DNA of 32,824 nucleotides. Source: JBHEKP01 sp041859375. Its GTDB lineage: Bacteria; Hydrogenedentota; Hydrogenedentia; Hydrogenedentales; CAITNO01. Both the position numbers and the translations under genes were made by a program. The notes beneath the pieces are model-generated. The model saw only the letters and a list, made by a program, of their open reading frames with translations, was not told where the DNA came from and did not search any database. Where the stretch lies: NCBI GenBank assembly GCA_041859375.1, contig JBHEKP010000333.1:1-32824 (forward strand), given 5' to 3'. This document shows, piece after piece, positions 7,098 to 15,783 of the stretch; position 1 is the first letter of the stretch, and every line of letters starts with the position of its first letter.

Positions 7098-8407
7098 CAC
7101 CGTGCGCCCTTTTTCAGCACCAGCACATGGGACACGCCCGGCTGCTCACGGTTGCCCTTCCCCGTGGCCAGCACCACCTCGTTCGCGCCGTCATTGTCGG
7201 CGTCACCCACGGCCAGCCAGGAGGACTCGGCGCGTGCGCCGTTGAGATCCGCAAGCACTGTCCGCTCCGCCACGCCCCCCGCGACGCGGTACAGGTAAAC
7301 GCGCCCAAGATGGGCGCTGGTGATGAACTCGGACATGTTGTCGCCGCGCGTGGACACCACAAGCTCGTTTTTGCCGTCGTTGTCGGCGTCCGCCACGGCC
7401 ATCATCTTTTCAAAGTACGCCATGTCCAGATCGGGCGTTTCCCGCTCAAGCACGCACACGGGCACGGCATCCCCCTCCCCCCCCACCCTGTAGGCTATGA
7501 GTGTGGCCAAGTTGACCGACTGCTCCCGCTTCCAGCCCGCCACCAACTCATTCCTCCCGTCATTGTCCACATCGCCAATGACGGCGGAAACATAGAAACA
7601 GGGGTTGCCCTCATATCCCTCCAGCGCGATGCGGGGCGCGGCTGCGAGTTCGCCCGCCGCGTCAAATTCAAAGACCTCCAGCCGGGCGCGGCCCGCACGG
7701 AAACCGTTGGCGGTCACAAACTCCACCGCGCCGTCGTTGTCCACATCGGCGATGAGCGACTCCTCGCCGGAACCGGACAGTTGGTGAATTTTGCGCGCAT
7801 CTACGGCGTCCAGGGACCCGCCGATGTCATACCGGATGATCTCCCCGCCGCCGCAGTAGGCGGAGATTACCTCCCGCAACCCGTCGCCGTCGAGATCATG
7901 GACGGCGAGGTTGTGGGTGAATCCGCTTTTGTTGCAGTCGGGGCGGCTCGCCACGCTTTTTGTGAGCCGCGCGCCGTCCGTTTCCATGACATAAAAATGG
8001 GCCGTGCCGCCGCCCCCTTCCTGGCCCGTGCCCAGGATGATTTCGTTGCGCCCGTCCATGTTCAGGTCAACCACACGCACCGCAAGGCCCATGCCCGGGC
8101 GGTGCCGCGCCAAATCCTCCGCCAACAACGCGGTCTTCCAGCCGTCAGCCGCTTTTTTAAACAGATACAAACGGCTGTCGGGGCACCCCGTGGCCAGCAC
8201 CTCGTTTTTGCCGTCGTTGTCCGCGTCGCCAATCTCCACGTCCCAGCCCGCATAGCTCTGGTCCACCTGCGCGATTATCCCGGCGGACCAGCCGGGGGCG
8301 GCTTCGACAAGATCCGCCACGGGCGGGAGTCCTTCATCCCCGACGGACCAGGCCGCAACGGCAACCCCCGAAAGAAGCGCAAACAGGAATGGACGGCTTT
8401 GAATCAT
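7097..8407 (-). CDS. Secreted FG-GAP/VCBS repeat protein
   Basis: Exported beta-propeller-like protein of 436 residues with no readable enzymatic motif. A signal peptide (Met-Ile-Gln-Ser-Arg, then a hydrophobic stretch to about residue 20) is followed by at least seven repeats. Each repeat centres on a calcium-binding DxDxDG-like loop such as DADNDGKNE, DLNMDGRNE, DLDGDGLRE, DVDNDGAVE and DVDNDGRNE, spaced roughly 45-60 residues apart. Such repeats fold as blades of an integrin-like propeller and usually mediate surface or polysaccharide contacts. The frame is open upstream into the aminotransferase gene; I place the start at the ATG at 8407 because GGAGA precedes it and the signal peptide begins there. 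A terminator hairpin ends just upstream, and mazG is translationally coupled at its 3' end. Its partner is unknown. Confidence 0.85.
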   Translation of the reverse strand: MIQSRPFLFALLSGVAVAAWSVGDEGLPPVADLVEAAPGWSAGIIAQVDQSYAGWDVEIGDADNDGKNEVLATGCPDSRLYLFKKAADGWKTALLAEDLARHRPGMGLAVRVVDLNMDGRNEIILGTGQEGGGGTAHFYVMETDGARLTKSVASRPDCNKSGFTHNLAVHDLDGDGLREVISAYCGGGEIIRYDIGGSLDAVDARKIHQLSGSGEESLIADVDNDGAVEFVTANGFRAGRARLEVFEFDAAGELAAAPRIALEGYEGNPCFYVSAVIGDVDNDGRNELVAGWKREQSVNLATLIAYRVGGEGDAVPVCVLERETPDLDMAYFEKMMAVADADNDGKNELVVSTRGDNMSEFITSAHLGRVYLYRVAGGVAERTVLADLNGARAESSWLAVGDADNDGANEVVLATGKGNREQPGVSHVLVLKKGAR

Positions 8408-8418
8408 GGTGTTTCTCC

Positions 8419-8459
8419 AAAAAAGAAAACCGGACCGCGGGACAATCTCCGCGATCCGG
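8419..8459 (-). terminator. Terminator after the DegT aminotransferase gene
   Basis: On the minus strand an 11-bp stem (CCGGATCGCGG / CCGCGGTCCGG, one G-T pair, 8-base loop) is followed by TTTTCTTTTTT. The T-run runs straight into the ribosome site of the FG-GAP gene, leaving no room for a new promoter after it. Confidence 0.85.
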
Positions 8460-8486
8460 CATGATGCGCCCTGTTCAAAGGCGGAA

Positions 8487-9683
8487 TCAAGCGCCTTTTG
8501 CGAAACTCTTGATTGCCGCGATGAGATAGTCCAACCCCTCTTCGGTAAGCCGTGGGTGGAGCGGAAGGGTGACAAGACGTTCGGCCAGCGCGTCGGCCAC
8601 GGGGAACTGGCCCTTTTGGAATCCCCGCTTTTTGAAGGCGGTGGTCCAGTGCAGAGGAATGTAGTGGGTGCCGATGCGGACGCCCTTTTCCTCGCGCATC
8701 GCCCACACAAAATCATCCTTGGCCATGCCGAATGCCGCGGGATCAATCTCCAGGGGATAAAGGTGGAACACGTGCTTGCGCCCCGGCACCACCGCAGGCA
8801 GCCTCAATCCCGGCACCCCCCTCAACCCCTCGGTGATATACGCCGCCTTTTCAATGCGCAGCCGGTTAAGCTCGTCCAGTTTGCGCAGCTGCACAATGCC
8901 CACCGCCGCCTGCATGTCGGTCATGCGGAAGTTGTAGCCGCAGTCGTCAAAGTCCTGCCACCAAAAGCGTTTCCCCTGCGGCAGCACCGACTCGTCCAGG
9001 CTGCAATACTTGGTGCTTTTCCCGTAAACGCGGGTGCAGTGGGAGCGGTAAAGGGCCATGCGCTCGAACAGGGCCGGATCATTGGTGGTGATCATGCCGC
9101 CCTCCCCCAGGGTGGACATGTTTTTCTGCTCATGGAAACTGAAGCATCCAGCCGCGCCCATGCTTCCCGCCTTGCGTCCCTTGTACTCCGCGCCCACGGC
9201 ATGGCAGGCATCCTCCACAATGGCAAAACCGTGCTTCTTTGACAGGGACTGGAGGGCGTCCATGTCGCAGCACTGGCCGTAGAGATGCACGGGGAGCACC
9301 GCCTTGGTGTTCGGGGTGAGCTTGGCCTCCAGTTTGTCCGGATCCATGTTGTAGGTTTCGGGGTCAATGTCCACGAAATCGACCTCCGCCCCGAGTGTCG
9401 CGCCCGCCGCCGCCGTGGCAATCCAGGTGAGCGGTGTGGTGAGCACCCGGTCCCCGGCCTTCACACCCAGCGCCAGCAGGGACAGGAAAAGGGCGGCGGT
9501 GCCGTTGGACACGGCGCGGGCATGGGACACCCCGCAGTACCGGGCGAATTCCTCCTCAAACTGGATGCAGGCGTCGCCAGAGGTGGGCGCGTTCTTCGCG
9601 AGAATGTCCAGCATGGCCTCCCGCTCCCCGTCGCCGTAGACAGAACCAAATTTGCTTTCAAGCTCAAATTTAATCGCGGCCAT
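8487..9683 (-). CDS. DegT/DnrJ/EryC1/StrS-family PLP aminotransferase
   Basis: Members transfer an amino group from glutamate or glutamine to keto-sugars or related keto compounds using pyridoxal phosphate. The 398-residue protein has the fold-type I features of the family: SNGTAALFLSLLALG near residue 60, the PLP-facing VEDACHA region near 160, and SFHEQKNMSTLGEGGM with the likely Schiff-base Lys187. The C-terminal FHLYPLEID and LPLHPRLTEEGLDYLI blocks are also typical. The ATG at 9683 is chosen for the AAAGG site seven bases upstream; the open frame extends further into the transporter gene but without family similarity. It follows the OPA transporter by 49 bases, so they probably share a transcript. 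The exact substrate is not deducible. Confidence 0.9.
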   Translation of the reverse strand: MAAIKFELESKFGSVYGDGEREAMLDILAKNAPTSGDACIQFEEEFARYCGVSHARAVSNGTAALFLSLLALGVKAGDRVLTTPLTWIATAAAGATLGAEVDFVDIDPETYNMDPDKLEAKLTPNTKAVLPVHLYGQCCDMDALQSLSKKHGFAIVEDACHAVGAEYKGRKAGSMGAAGCFSFHEQKNMSTLGEGGMITTNDPALFERMALYRSHCTRVYGKSTKYCSLDESVLPQGKRFWWQDFDDCGYNFRMTDMQAAVGIVQLRKLDELNRLRIEKAAYITEGLRGVPGLRLPAVVPGRKHVFHLYPLEIDPAAFGMAKDDFVWAMREEKGVRIGTHYIPLHWTTAFKKRGFQKGQFPVADALAERLVTLPLHPRLTEEGLDYLIAAIKSFAKGA

Positions 9684-9732
9684 TTCAGCACCTTTCAGAC
9701 TTGTTGCAGGACTCCGTCCTGTTGGGGGAAGA

Positions 9733-11058
9733 CTATTTTTCTGCTTTTCTGCGGGCCAGCACGCGGTGACGCCAGCTCGCCAGGAACATGAGGAACATGA
9801 ACAGAATGGACAGGCCCAGGCACAACAGGTTGGCGTTTGCCATGCCGTTGGCCGGATCGCTCTCCATGATCCAGCCCACGACCTTCTCCTGCACAATCGG
9901 GCCGATGCTGCCCAGCCCGTTGACGATGCCCGCCACGGCGAGGCCGTTCTTCTCCCCCGCCACCTGCACCGACGCCGCGCCGCTGAGGATGGTTTCCGGA
10001 CCATAAATCATGAATCCGACAATGCCGAAACTGATGGCAACCGCCAGCGCGCTGCCCTGGAAGACGATGACCACGGCAAAACCGAGAATCATGCCCGCCG
10101 CGGCCACCATGGAAAGGGCCGCCCAGTTGCCCCGGAAGAGGCGGTCCAGCGCCCAGCCCGCAAGCACGGCGGGCAGGATGCCGCAGATGTCGAAAAACAT
10201 CGAGTAAAAACTCGCCTGGCCCGCGTCCAGTCCGAGCACCACGAGGAAGGTGGGCAGCCAGGAATCCAGCAGATAGCGCAGGAATTTAACGCAAAGGTAG
10301 GCCCCGCCCATGGTGAGGATGACCGGGTGGAAGGCCAGTTGGAAATATTCGGCAATGCTGAGATGCTCCGAGGCGGAGGGGTTCTTGCGGACATCGGCGT
10401 TCTCGCCGGGCCGGTCGTCCACCAGCGGGGCCAACCCCACATCCTCCGGCTTGTCGTGGTGCCGCCAGGCCAGCAGCAGCCAGCAAAACGCGGCCAGCAT
10501 GGTGGCCCCCCAGAAGGACCAGCGCCAGCCGGCGTAGGCCAGAAGCACGCCGCACACCAGTTTCACCACCAGGGTGCCCACCACGTGGCTGGTGGACCAT
10601 ATCCCCATAATGAGCCCCCGCTCATTGGGACGGATCCAATGTGCCACAGCGCCCACACTGCTCGGCCAGCCGGTGGCCTGCACCAGGCCGTTAAAAACCA
10701 TGAAAACCAGGAATGTCCAGTAATTGTTGGCAAAGCCGAACACAATATTGATGAAAAGGGAGACACCCAGCCCGGCCAGCAGGAGGAACTTGGGCGCATA
10801 CTTGCGGCCCAAAAAACTGGTGACGAACTGGCCCAGCATGTAGGCCACAAGAAAAGCCGTCCAGATGTTGGCTATCTGGTTATAGTCAAGCCCCAAATCC
10901 TCCATAATCACGGGCTTGGCGATGCTGTAGACCTTTCGGCACAGGTAAAACCCGGCATACGCCAAATAGGTGGAAAGCAGTATCTGCCACCGCCAATGCC
11001 GGTGCTGGCCGGTCAGTTCACACTCCGACTTTCCGGTAACCGCATGAGCATCCGCCAT
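9733..11058 (-). CDS. OPA-type major facilitator transporter (GlpT/UhpT-like)
   Basis: This 441-residue membrane protein has about twelve hydrophobic segments and fits the organophosphate:phosphate antiporter branch of the MFS. Supporting blocks are YAGFYLCRKVYSIAKPVIME near residue 35, TGWPSSVGAVAHWI followed by ERGLIMGIWSTSHVVG near residues 130-165, and the late GPETILSGAASVQVAGEKN near residue 355. OPA members exchange glycerol-3-phosphate, hexose phosphates or similar compounds for phosphate, or act as sensors (UhpC). The substrate here is open. The coupling to a sugar-type aminotransferase suggests a phosphorylated or amino-sugar-related compound, which is inference. A small perfect hairpin (9707-9721) lies in the gap to the aminotransferase gene. 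Confidence 0.88.
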   Translation of the reverse strand: MADAHAVTGKSECELTGQHRHWRWQILLSTYLAYAGFYLCRKVYSIAKPVIMEDLGLDYNQIANIWTAFLVAYMLGQFVTSFLGRKYAPKFLLLAGLGVSLFINIVFGFANNYWTFLVFMVFNGLVQATGWPSSVGAVAHWIRPNERGLIMGIWSTSHVVGTLVVKLVCGVLLAYAGWRWSFWGATMLAAFCWLLLAWRHHDKPEDVGLAPLVDDRPGENADVRKNPSASEHLSIAEYFQLAFHPVILTMGGAYLCVKFLRYLLDSWLPTFLVVLGLDAGQASFYSMFFDICGILPAVLAGWALDRLFRGNWAALSMVAAAGMILGFAVVIVFQGSALAVAISFGIVGFMIYGPETILSGAASVQVAGEKNGLAVAGIVNGLGSIGPIVQEKVVGWIMESDPANGMANANLLCLGLSILFMFLMFLASWRHRVLARRKAEK

Positions 11059-11101
11059 CTGTTCATTACTCCATTCCCGTGTTCACCCGTGGGAAAGGGG
11101 C

Positions 11102-11130
11102 ATTTTAATGGATTATTGTCAGGGGAACAA
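11102..11130 (-). promoter_or_regulatory. Candidate promoter for the OPA transporter operon
   Basis: On the minus strand TTGTTC (11130-11125) and TAAAAT (11107-11102) are 17 bases apart, placing a start near 11095, about 37 bases before the ATG at 11058. It lies in the 229-base divergent gap with pdxA. Confidence 0.45.
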
Positions 11131-11206
11131 TTTTATTTTGCGGGTTTTGTGTTAATCCCCATTTCTTCCCGTTTTCAATGAAAACACCGCTTTGCGCCCA
11201 TGCTTT

Positions 11207-11235
11207 TTGCGCGGGGAGGTCCCTTCGCGTATGAT
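11207..11235 (+). promoter_or_regulatory. Candidate promoter for pdxA
   Basis: TTGCGC (11207-11212) and TATGAT (11230-11235) are 17 bases apart, about 45 bases before the chosen pdxA start. The -35 matches the consensus only at three positions. Confidence 0.35.
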
Positions 11236-11287
11236 AGTGTTTTCATCCGGTGAAGTCCGCGCCTTATGGCGTTTTGGAGAGTTTTTC

Positions 11288-12316
11288 ATGCCCCTCGCAG
11301 GCAAAAATCCACCTGTTTTGGCGATTACCATGGGTGATGTGAACGGTGTCGGCCCGGAAATCATCGCCAAGGCGCTGGCCCGTCCCGAACCCTGGCAGTG
11401 CTGCCGTCCCGTGGTGTTCGGCTCCCCCCGCGCGCTCGAAGGGGCGCTGCGCTTCGCCCCCGCCTGCCCTCCGCCCCGGCATGTGGCGGATCTTGACGGG
11501 GCGCTGCGTGTTGAGGACGCCGTTCCCGTGATTGACTGCGGCTGTCCCGGCCCGGAACCGCGCCCCGGAATGCTCGACGCCTCCGCGGGCGCCGCGGCGG
11601 TGGCATGGATAGAGGCGGCGGTGGGCGCGTGCATGGCGGGGGATGTGGCGGGCATGGTCACCTGCCCGATAAGCAAGGAGGGCATCATCCTGGCGGGCAG
11701 CAAATTCACCGGCCACACCTCGATGATCGCGCACATGACAAACTCGCCGGACTACCGGATGTGCCTTTTCACCGACACAATGCGCATCATCCACATCACG
11801 GCGCACCTTTCCCTGCGCGACGCCGTCTCCGCCGTGAAAAAGGGGCGCATACTCAGTTCCATCCGCACCGCCCATGACGCGCTTGTGCGGATGGGGATGG
11901 GGCATCCGCGCATCGCCGTGGCGGCCCTGAACCCGCATGCGGGCGAGGCGGGCGCCTTTGGCCGGGAGGAGATTGAGGAAATCGCGCCCGCCGTGGCCGC
12001 CGCCGCCGCGGAACAGATTGAATGCACCGGCCCCTGGCCGCCGGACACGGTGTTTCTGCGCATGCGCCAGGGGGAATTCGACGCGGTCATCGCCATGTAC
12101 CACGACCAGGGGCACATCCCCCTGAAACTCATCGCCATGGACGAGGGGGTGAACGTGACGCTGGGCATCCCCATCGTGCGCACCTCGGTGGATCACGGAA
12201 CGGCCTTTGACATCGCCGGAACCGGCAGGGCGCGCGAGCACAGCCTTTGCGCGGCCGTCGGGCTGGCGGCACGGCTCACAGGCGCCTTCTCCGGCGCGGC
12301 GGGGGAAGGCTCATGA
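11288..12316 (+). CDS. pdxA: PdxA-family 4-hydroxythreonine-4-phosphate dehydrogenase
   Basis: PdxA oxidises 4-phosphohydroxy-L-threonine with NAD in the DXP-dependent pathway to pyridoxal phosphate; the active site lies between two subunits and holds a divalent metal through histidines. The 342-residue protein has ITMGDVNGVGPEI at its start, GHTSMIAHM mid-protein, NPHAGEAGAFGREE near residue 220, YHDQGHIPLKLIAMDEGVNV near 275 and TSVDHGTAFDIAGTG near 300, supplying the metal-binding histidines. The start is set at the ATG at 11288, which has GGAGAG seven bases upstream; upstream in-frame ATGs (11192, 11231) lack family similarity. The next gene begins inside its stop codon. PdxA2 enzymes of D-threonate breakdown are similar, but no DUF1537 kinase is next to it, which favours the biosynthetic role. 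Confidence 0.92.
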   Translation: MPLAGKNPPVLAITMGDVNGVGPEIIAKALARPEPWQCCRPVVFGSPRALEGALRFAPACPPPRHVADLDGALRVEDAVPVIDCGCPGPEPRPGMLDASAGAAAVAWIEAAVGACMAGDVAGMVTCPISKEGIILAGSKFTGHTSMIAHMTNSPDYRMCLFTDTMRIIHITAHLSLRDAVSAVKKGRILSSIRTAHDALVRMGMGHPRIAVAALNPHAGEAGAFGREEIEEIAPAVAAAAAEQIECTGPWPPDTVFLRMRQGEFDAVIAMYHDQGHIPLKLIAMDEGVNVTLGIPIVRTSVDHGTAFDIAGTGRAREHSLCAAVGLAARLTGAFSGAAGEGS

Positions 12317-13572
12317 GGATGCGCGGCTCCGGCCTCCTTGTTTGCGCAATCGTGCTGGCCGCAACCCAGGCGGGATGGGCGGCTCCGGGCAAACTCTTCG
12401 CGCCGCCGGGGCGGCTGGTTCCCGTGGGGCCCAATCCGAGCGCGCTGGCCTGCCGCGATCTCAACGATGACGGTTTCGCCGACATTGTGTGCGCCGACCG
12501 GGGGGAACTGGCCGACCCCCGGGAGGAGCGCCCCGCCAACGACGAGGTTTCCCTGCTTATTTCGGACGGCAAGATGAATTTCACGCGCCAAACACCACCG
12601 CTGAAGACGGGGTTTGCCCCCTGGGCGGTGGCGGTGGCCAATGTGGACGGGCTGAAATGGCCCGACGTGATTGTGGTGAACTTCCTGGACGTGCGCCACC
12701 GCGACGTGTGCGTGTTCCTGAACCAGAAAAATGAGGGGCTTTTTGAGCCCGTCACCTTCAAAATCGCCGATGAGACACTCGAATATTTCCGTCAAAAAGA
12801 CGGCGAAAACATACCGGTTTTCACAAAACCCGGCCTGACCTCCCTGGTGGTGCAGGATTTCAACGGGGACGGGCTGCGCGACTTGCTGGCGGCCGCCTGG
12901 TGCAGCGACGTGATTGTACTGATGCACGGCCACCAGGAGCAGTATTTCAGCAACCCCCAGATGCTTGCCGCGCCCGGCGCGCCGAGGGATTTGCGCACGG
13001 GAGATTTCAACAGGGACGGAAACACCGATTTTGCGGCCGCCTATTATGCCACCGGGGAAATAGGCCTGTGGCGGGGCAACGGCCGCGGCGGTTTTGAGGA
13101 GTCGCAGCGGTTCCCCACACGGGGCGCGCTGCCCACCGCCGTACGTGTCGCGGACATGAACATGGACGGTTTTGACGACATCCTCGTCAGCCACAGCCAC
13201 ACCGAGGACAGTATTGTAATTTTTTACGGGGATGATGGCATGACCTACAGCCTCTCCCAGGAAATTCTTCTTGGCAGCGACCGGGCGGTGCTGGAGCATG
13301 AAATTCGGGATCTGGTGGTGGATGATCTGAACGGGGACGGACGCCCGGACATCGCCGCGGCGTGTTTTGCCTCGTCCCGGGTGACGGTGCTGGTAAACAA
13401 TTCCAAGGATTCCAAGGCGCCCCAGTCCTTTGCTCGGGAAGACCACCCCCTCAAGGAGGGACGGCCCCGCGCGCTGGAGTCGGCCGACTTTGACAACGAC
13501 GGAAAAAGAGATTTGGCCGTGGCCCTTTGGGATGTCAACGCCGTGGGGGTGATGCGCAACGCCGCGAAATAG
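12313..13572 (+). CDS. Secreted FG-GAP/VCBS repeat protein coupled to pdxA
   Basis: The second exported FG-GAP protein of the window, 419 residues. A signal peptide ends at about residue 23 (GWA before APGKLF). Calcium-loop repeats follow, such as DLNDDGFADI, DFNGDGLRDL, DFNRDGNTDF, DMNMDGFDDI, DLNGDGRPDI and DFDNDGKRDL, spaced about 45-90 residues apart. The loops differ from those of the protein at 7097-8407, which mostly read DADNDGKNE, so the two are not recent duplicates. The start ATG at 12313 overlaps the pdxA stop in ATGA with a GGGGGAAGG ribosome site just upstream, so translation is probably coupled. The 3' end meets the convergent transglutaminase gene only 6 bases away with no terminator hairpin. 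Function unknown; probably a surface propeller. Confidence 0.85.
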   Translation: MRMRGSGLLVCAIVLAATQAGWAAPGKLFAPPGRLVPVGPNPSALACRDLNDDGFADIVCADRGELADPREERPANDEVSLLISDGKMNFTRQTPPLKTGFAPWAVAVANVDGLKWPDVIVVNFLDVRHRDVCVFLNQKNEGLFEPVTFKIADETLEYFRQKDGENIPVFTKPGLTSLVVQDFNGDGLRDLLAAAWCSDVIVLMHGHQEQYFSNPQMLAAPGAPRDLRTGDFNRDGNTDFAAAYYATGEIGLWRGNGRGGFEESQRFPTRGALPTAVRVADMNMDGFDDILVSHSHTEDSIVIFYGDDGMTYSLSQEILLGSDRAVLEHEIRDLVVDDLNGDGRPDIAAACFASSRVTVLVNNSKDSKAPQSFAREDHPLKEGRPRALESADFDNDGKRDLAVALWDVNAVGVMRNAAK

Positions 13573-13578
13573 GCGTTC

Positions 13579-15783
13579 TCAGCCCCGGCCCGCGCGCATT
13601 TCCGCGGATGCGAACACCTGCCGCAACCGCGCCCGCAGTTCCCGCTCCCGCGCACGGTCAAAAGGCCTTCCGCCAAACCGGGCGTCGTTGTAGGCCGACA
13701 CCCCGGCGTCAACGGCAAGGGCCGCCTCCCCCCCGCCGCGCTCCGCGGCCAATTCCACCAACTCCTCCGCCGCGCAACCGCCGCAAGACAGCCCCTGCCG
13801 CGCCAGCCGTCCCACCAGCCAGGCGTGGAAGCGGACCGCGCGGCGCTGGTCCGGGGTCAGGGGAAAACGCCCCACACCGCGCCGCCGCGACACCGCGCGC
13901 CACGCGAACACCGAGACGGCAAAGAGCGCCGCAAGGGCAAGCACGCCTCCCGGCAGGGAAACCCCCAGCCCGCCCGAAACTTCATCCGTCCGGGAAGCCC
14001 CCGCCGGTCCCGCGCCGCCCTGCGCATGGCTCCGGGAACGGCCAAACAGCCGATCCAGACGCCATCCCCCCTGGAAGGCGAGCACGTCCTGGTACCAGAA
14101 CATCTTGGCCTGGAGCACCCTGCGCGACCAGGCAAGGCGCAACTGGTTGATGCCGCCCCCCGTGAAGTCCGTGCGGGGCGAGGGATCGAAGCGGACCCAG
14201 CCGAAGCCGTTGAACCACACCTCGACCCAGAGATGGGCCATGCTGGCGCGTATGGTGTAGGAAAGATCGTTGGGGTTGAATTCACCGCCCCGGTAGCCGC
14301 TGACCACGCGGGCGGGGATGCCCTGGCTGCGCGCCATAAGCGCCAGCGCGGAGGCGAAAAGCTCGCAATGCCCGCGGCGGACGCGCAATATGAACTCGTC
14401 CATGCCCCTCAACTGGGGCACGTTCAGCGTGTAAAGGAAATCCGGGCCGCTGAGCCATCCGGTGAGCGCCGCCACCTTGTCGTAGGCGGTGGTTTTTCCG
14501 CGCACCACGGACTCCACCTGCGCGAGCGCCTCACGCCCGAAGGCGTGGCGGGTGAGAAGGGCGTAGTCATCCGGGTCCATTTGGGAGTAGTCCTCCGGCG
14601 CAGCGCGCAGCGCCTCCGCGTCCGGCGCGGCCACCTCGGAATACGCCTCATACGAAACCGGCTGGGGGCTCCGCATGGTCACCTGCATGGTGAAGTCCAT
14701 GGCCGTGTCCCAGCGCACGGAAACACGCTCCGACTCGCCGAGCAGGCTCACCGACTGGGCCAGCTCCAGCAGGGGAAGCGCCTGGTTGCGTATGGTGTCG
14801 GCAAAGACCAGCTGGCGCACCAGCCGGCTGTTTTCCACCCGCCCCCGGGTTTCCCCGCGGCCGCCCGATGTGGCGGACGCGTTTCCGGGCATGCGCTCAA
14901 TGCCTGGCTGGTAATGGCCGCCCAGCGGCCGCCGGGACCATTCCACCCCGGAAAAAAGCGGCATGGTGGTGACGCGCCAGTACATGCCGTCGGCGGGAAC
15001 GAAAACCCCGCCCGGTTCATCGGGAAATTCCACATGCATCACCGCCGTGGGATCCTGGTAAATGCTCATGCCTCCGGCCAGGGTTACCCGGTCGGATATG
15101 CCCGTCACCGCACGCTCCGGATCGTTTCTGCCGAATATGCCCGCCTCGATGCGCGGGGTGGCAAGGAATATGCCCACCGTGAGCGCCATTGCGGCGACGG
15201 AAAGCAGCGTGAGCGAGACAAACACGCCGAAATCAAACACGTTGCCCGACCTGCCCCCGAGCGCCCCGGGCGAGCCGTCAAGCATGACCACGGCGGCGTG
15301 GCGGATCCTGGCCGTGCGTCCCCGCTCCACCTCAATACGCAGCGCGGCAAAGGCCCACACAATGGCCACAATAAAACCCGCCAGCACCAGGGCGATTTCG
15401 GGTTCCGGATCCTGCACCACGGCGGCCAGCAGCAGGAAGAAGGACATGAGGTGGATTTGGTAATAAACCTTTTCGTTTTTTTCGCCCAAAAGGAGGTAGA
15501 CCAGAATGAACACAACCAGGGCAAGCACGGCGTTCATGAGGCCGAGCTGGATGAGGCTGAGGGGGATGAAACAGGCGTAGGTGATGACCAGGGCAAGTTT
15601 CACGGACCGGAAATGGGGCCATTCCCTCTCAAGCCTCTCCCCAATTGCGGCGAGTGGCACAAGCAGCAGCGGCGGCAGCAGCATGACCGCGCCGTAGCCA
15701 CGGACGGTGGACAGGCCCGCAAAACCCAGAAACACCACGGCATGGGTGGCCCAGCGCAATAGTCTCCCCGTGCGGTCAGCCAT
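13579..15783 (-). CDS. TgpA-like membrane transglutaminase-domain protein
   Basis: A 734-residue inner-membrane protein. The N-terminal 220 residues carry several hydrophobic helices (TgpA N-terminal domain). A periplasmic region holds a transglutaminase-like cysteine protease fold with RRGHCELFASALALMARSQG (Cys473), MAHLWVEVWF (His517) and FDPSPRTDF (Asp533), a complete Cys-His-Asp triad. A further helix (about residues 625-645) and a cytoplasmic DUF4129-like tail follow. It is the last gene of the moxR - DUF58 - transglutaminase operon, overlapping the DUF58 gene by 8 bases. In other bacteria this trio is thought to act in cell-envelope processing; the substrate is not known. The start is the ATG at 15783. 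Confidence 0.9.
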   Translation of the reverse strand: MADRTGRLLRWATHAVVFLGFAGLSTVRGYGAVMLLPPLLLVPLAAIGERLEREWPHFRSVKLALVITYACFIPLSLIQLGLMNAVLALVVFILVYLLLGEKNEKVYYQIHLMSFFLLLAAVVQDPEPEIALVLAGFIVAIVWAFAALRIEVERGRTARIRHAAVVMLDGSPGALGGRSGNVFDFGVFVSLTLLSVAAMALTVGIFLATPRIEAGIFGRNDPERAVTGISDRVTLAGGMSIYQDPTAVMHVEFPDEPGGVFVPADGMYWRVTTMPLFSGVEWSRRPLGGHYQPGIERMPGNASATSGGRGETRGRVENSRLVRQLVFADTIRNQALPLLELAQSVSLLGESERVSVRWDTAMDFTMQVTMRSPQPVSYEAYSEVAAPDAEALRAAPEDYSQMDPDDYALLTRHAFGREALAQVESVVRGKTTAYDKVAALTGWLSGPDFLYTLNVPQLRGMDEFILRVRRGHCELFASALALMARSQGIPARVVSGYRGGEFNPNDLSYTIRASMAHLWVEVWFNGFGWVRFDPSPRTDFTGGGINQLRLAWSRRVLQAKMFWYQDVLAFQGGWRLDRLFGRSRSHAQGGAGPAGASRTDEVSGGLGVSLPGGVLALAALFAVSVFAWRAVSRRRGVGRFPLTPDQRRAVRFHAWLVGRLARQGLSCGGCAAEELVELAAERGGGEAALAVDAGVSAYNDARFGGRPFDRARERELRARLRQVFASAEMRAGRG

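Noticed and set aside
7097..8746. Longer start of the FG-GAP gene at 8746
   Set aside because: The extra 113 codons lie within the aminotransferase gene and before a terminator; the signal peptide and ribosome site fix the start at 8407.
13825..15762. 645-codon plus-strand frame antisense to the TgpA-like gene
   Set aside because: The transglutaminase frame carries the catalytic triad and membrane segments; the antisense frame is only a by-product of GC-rich third positions.
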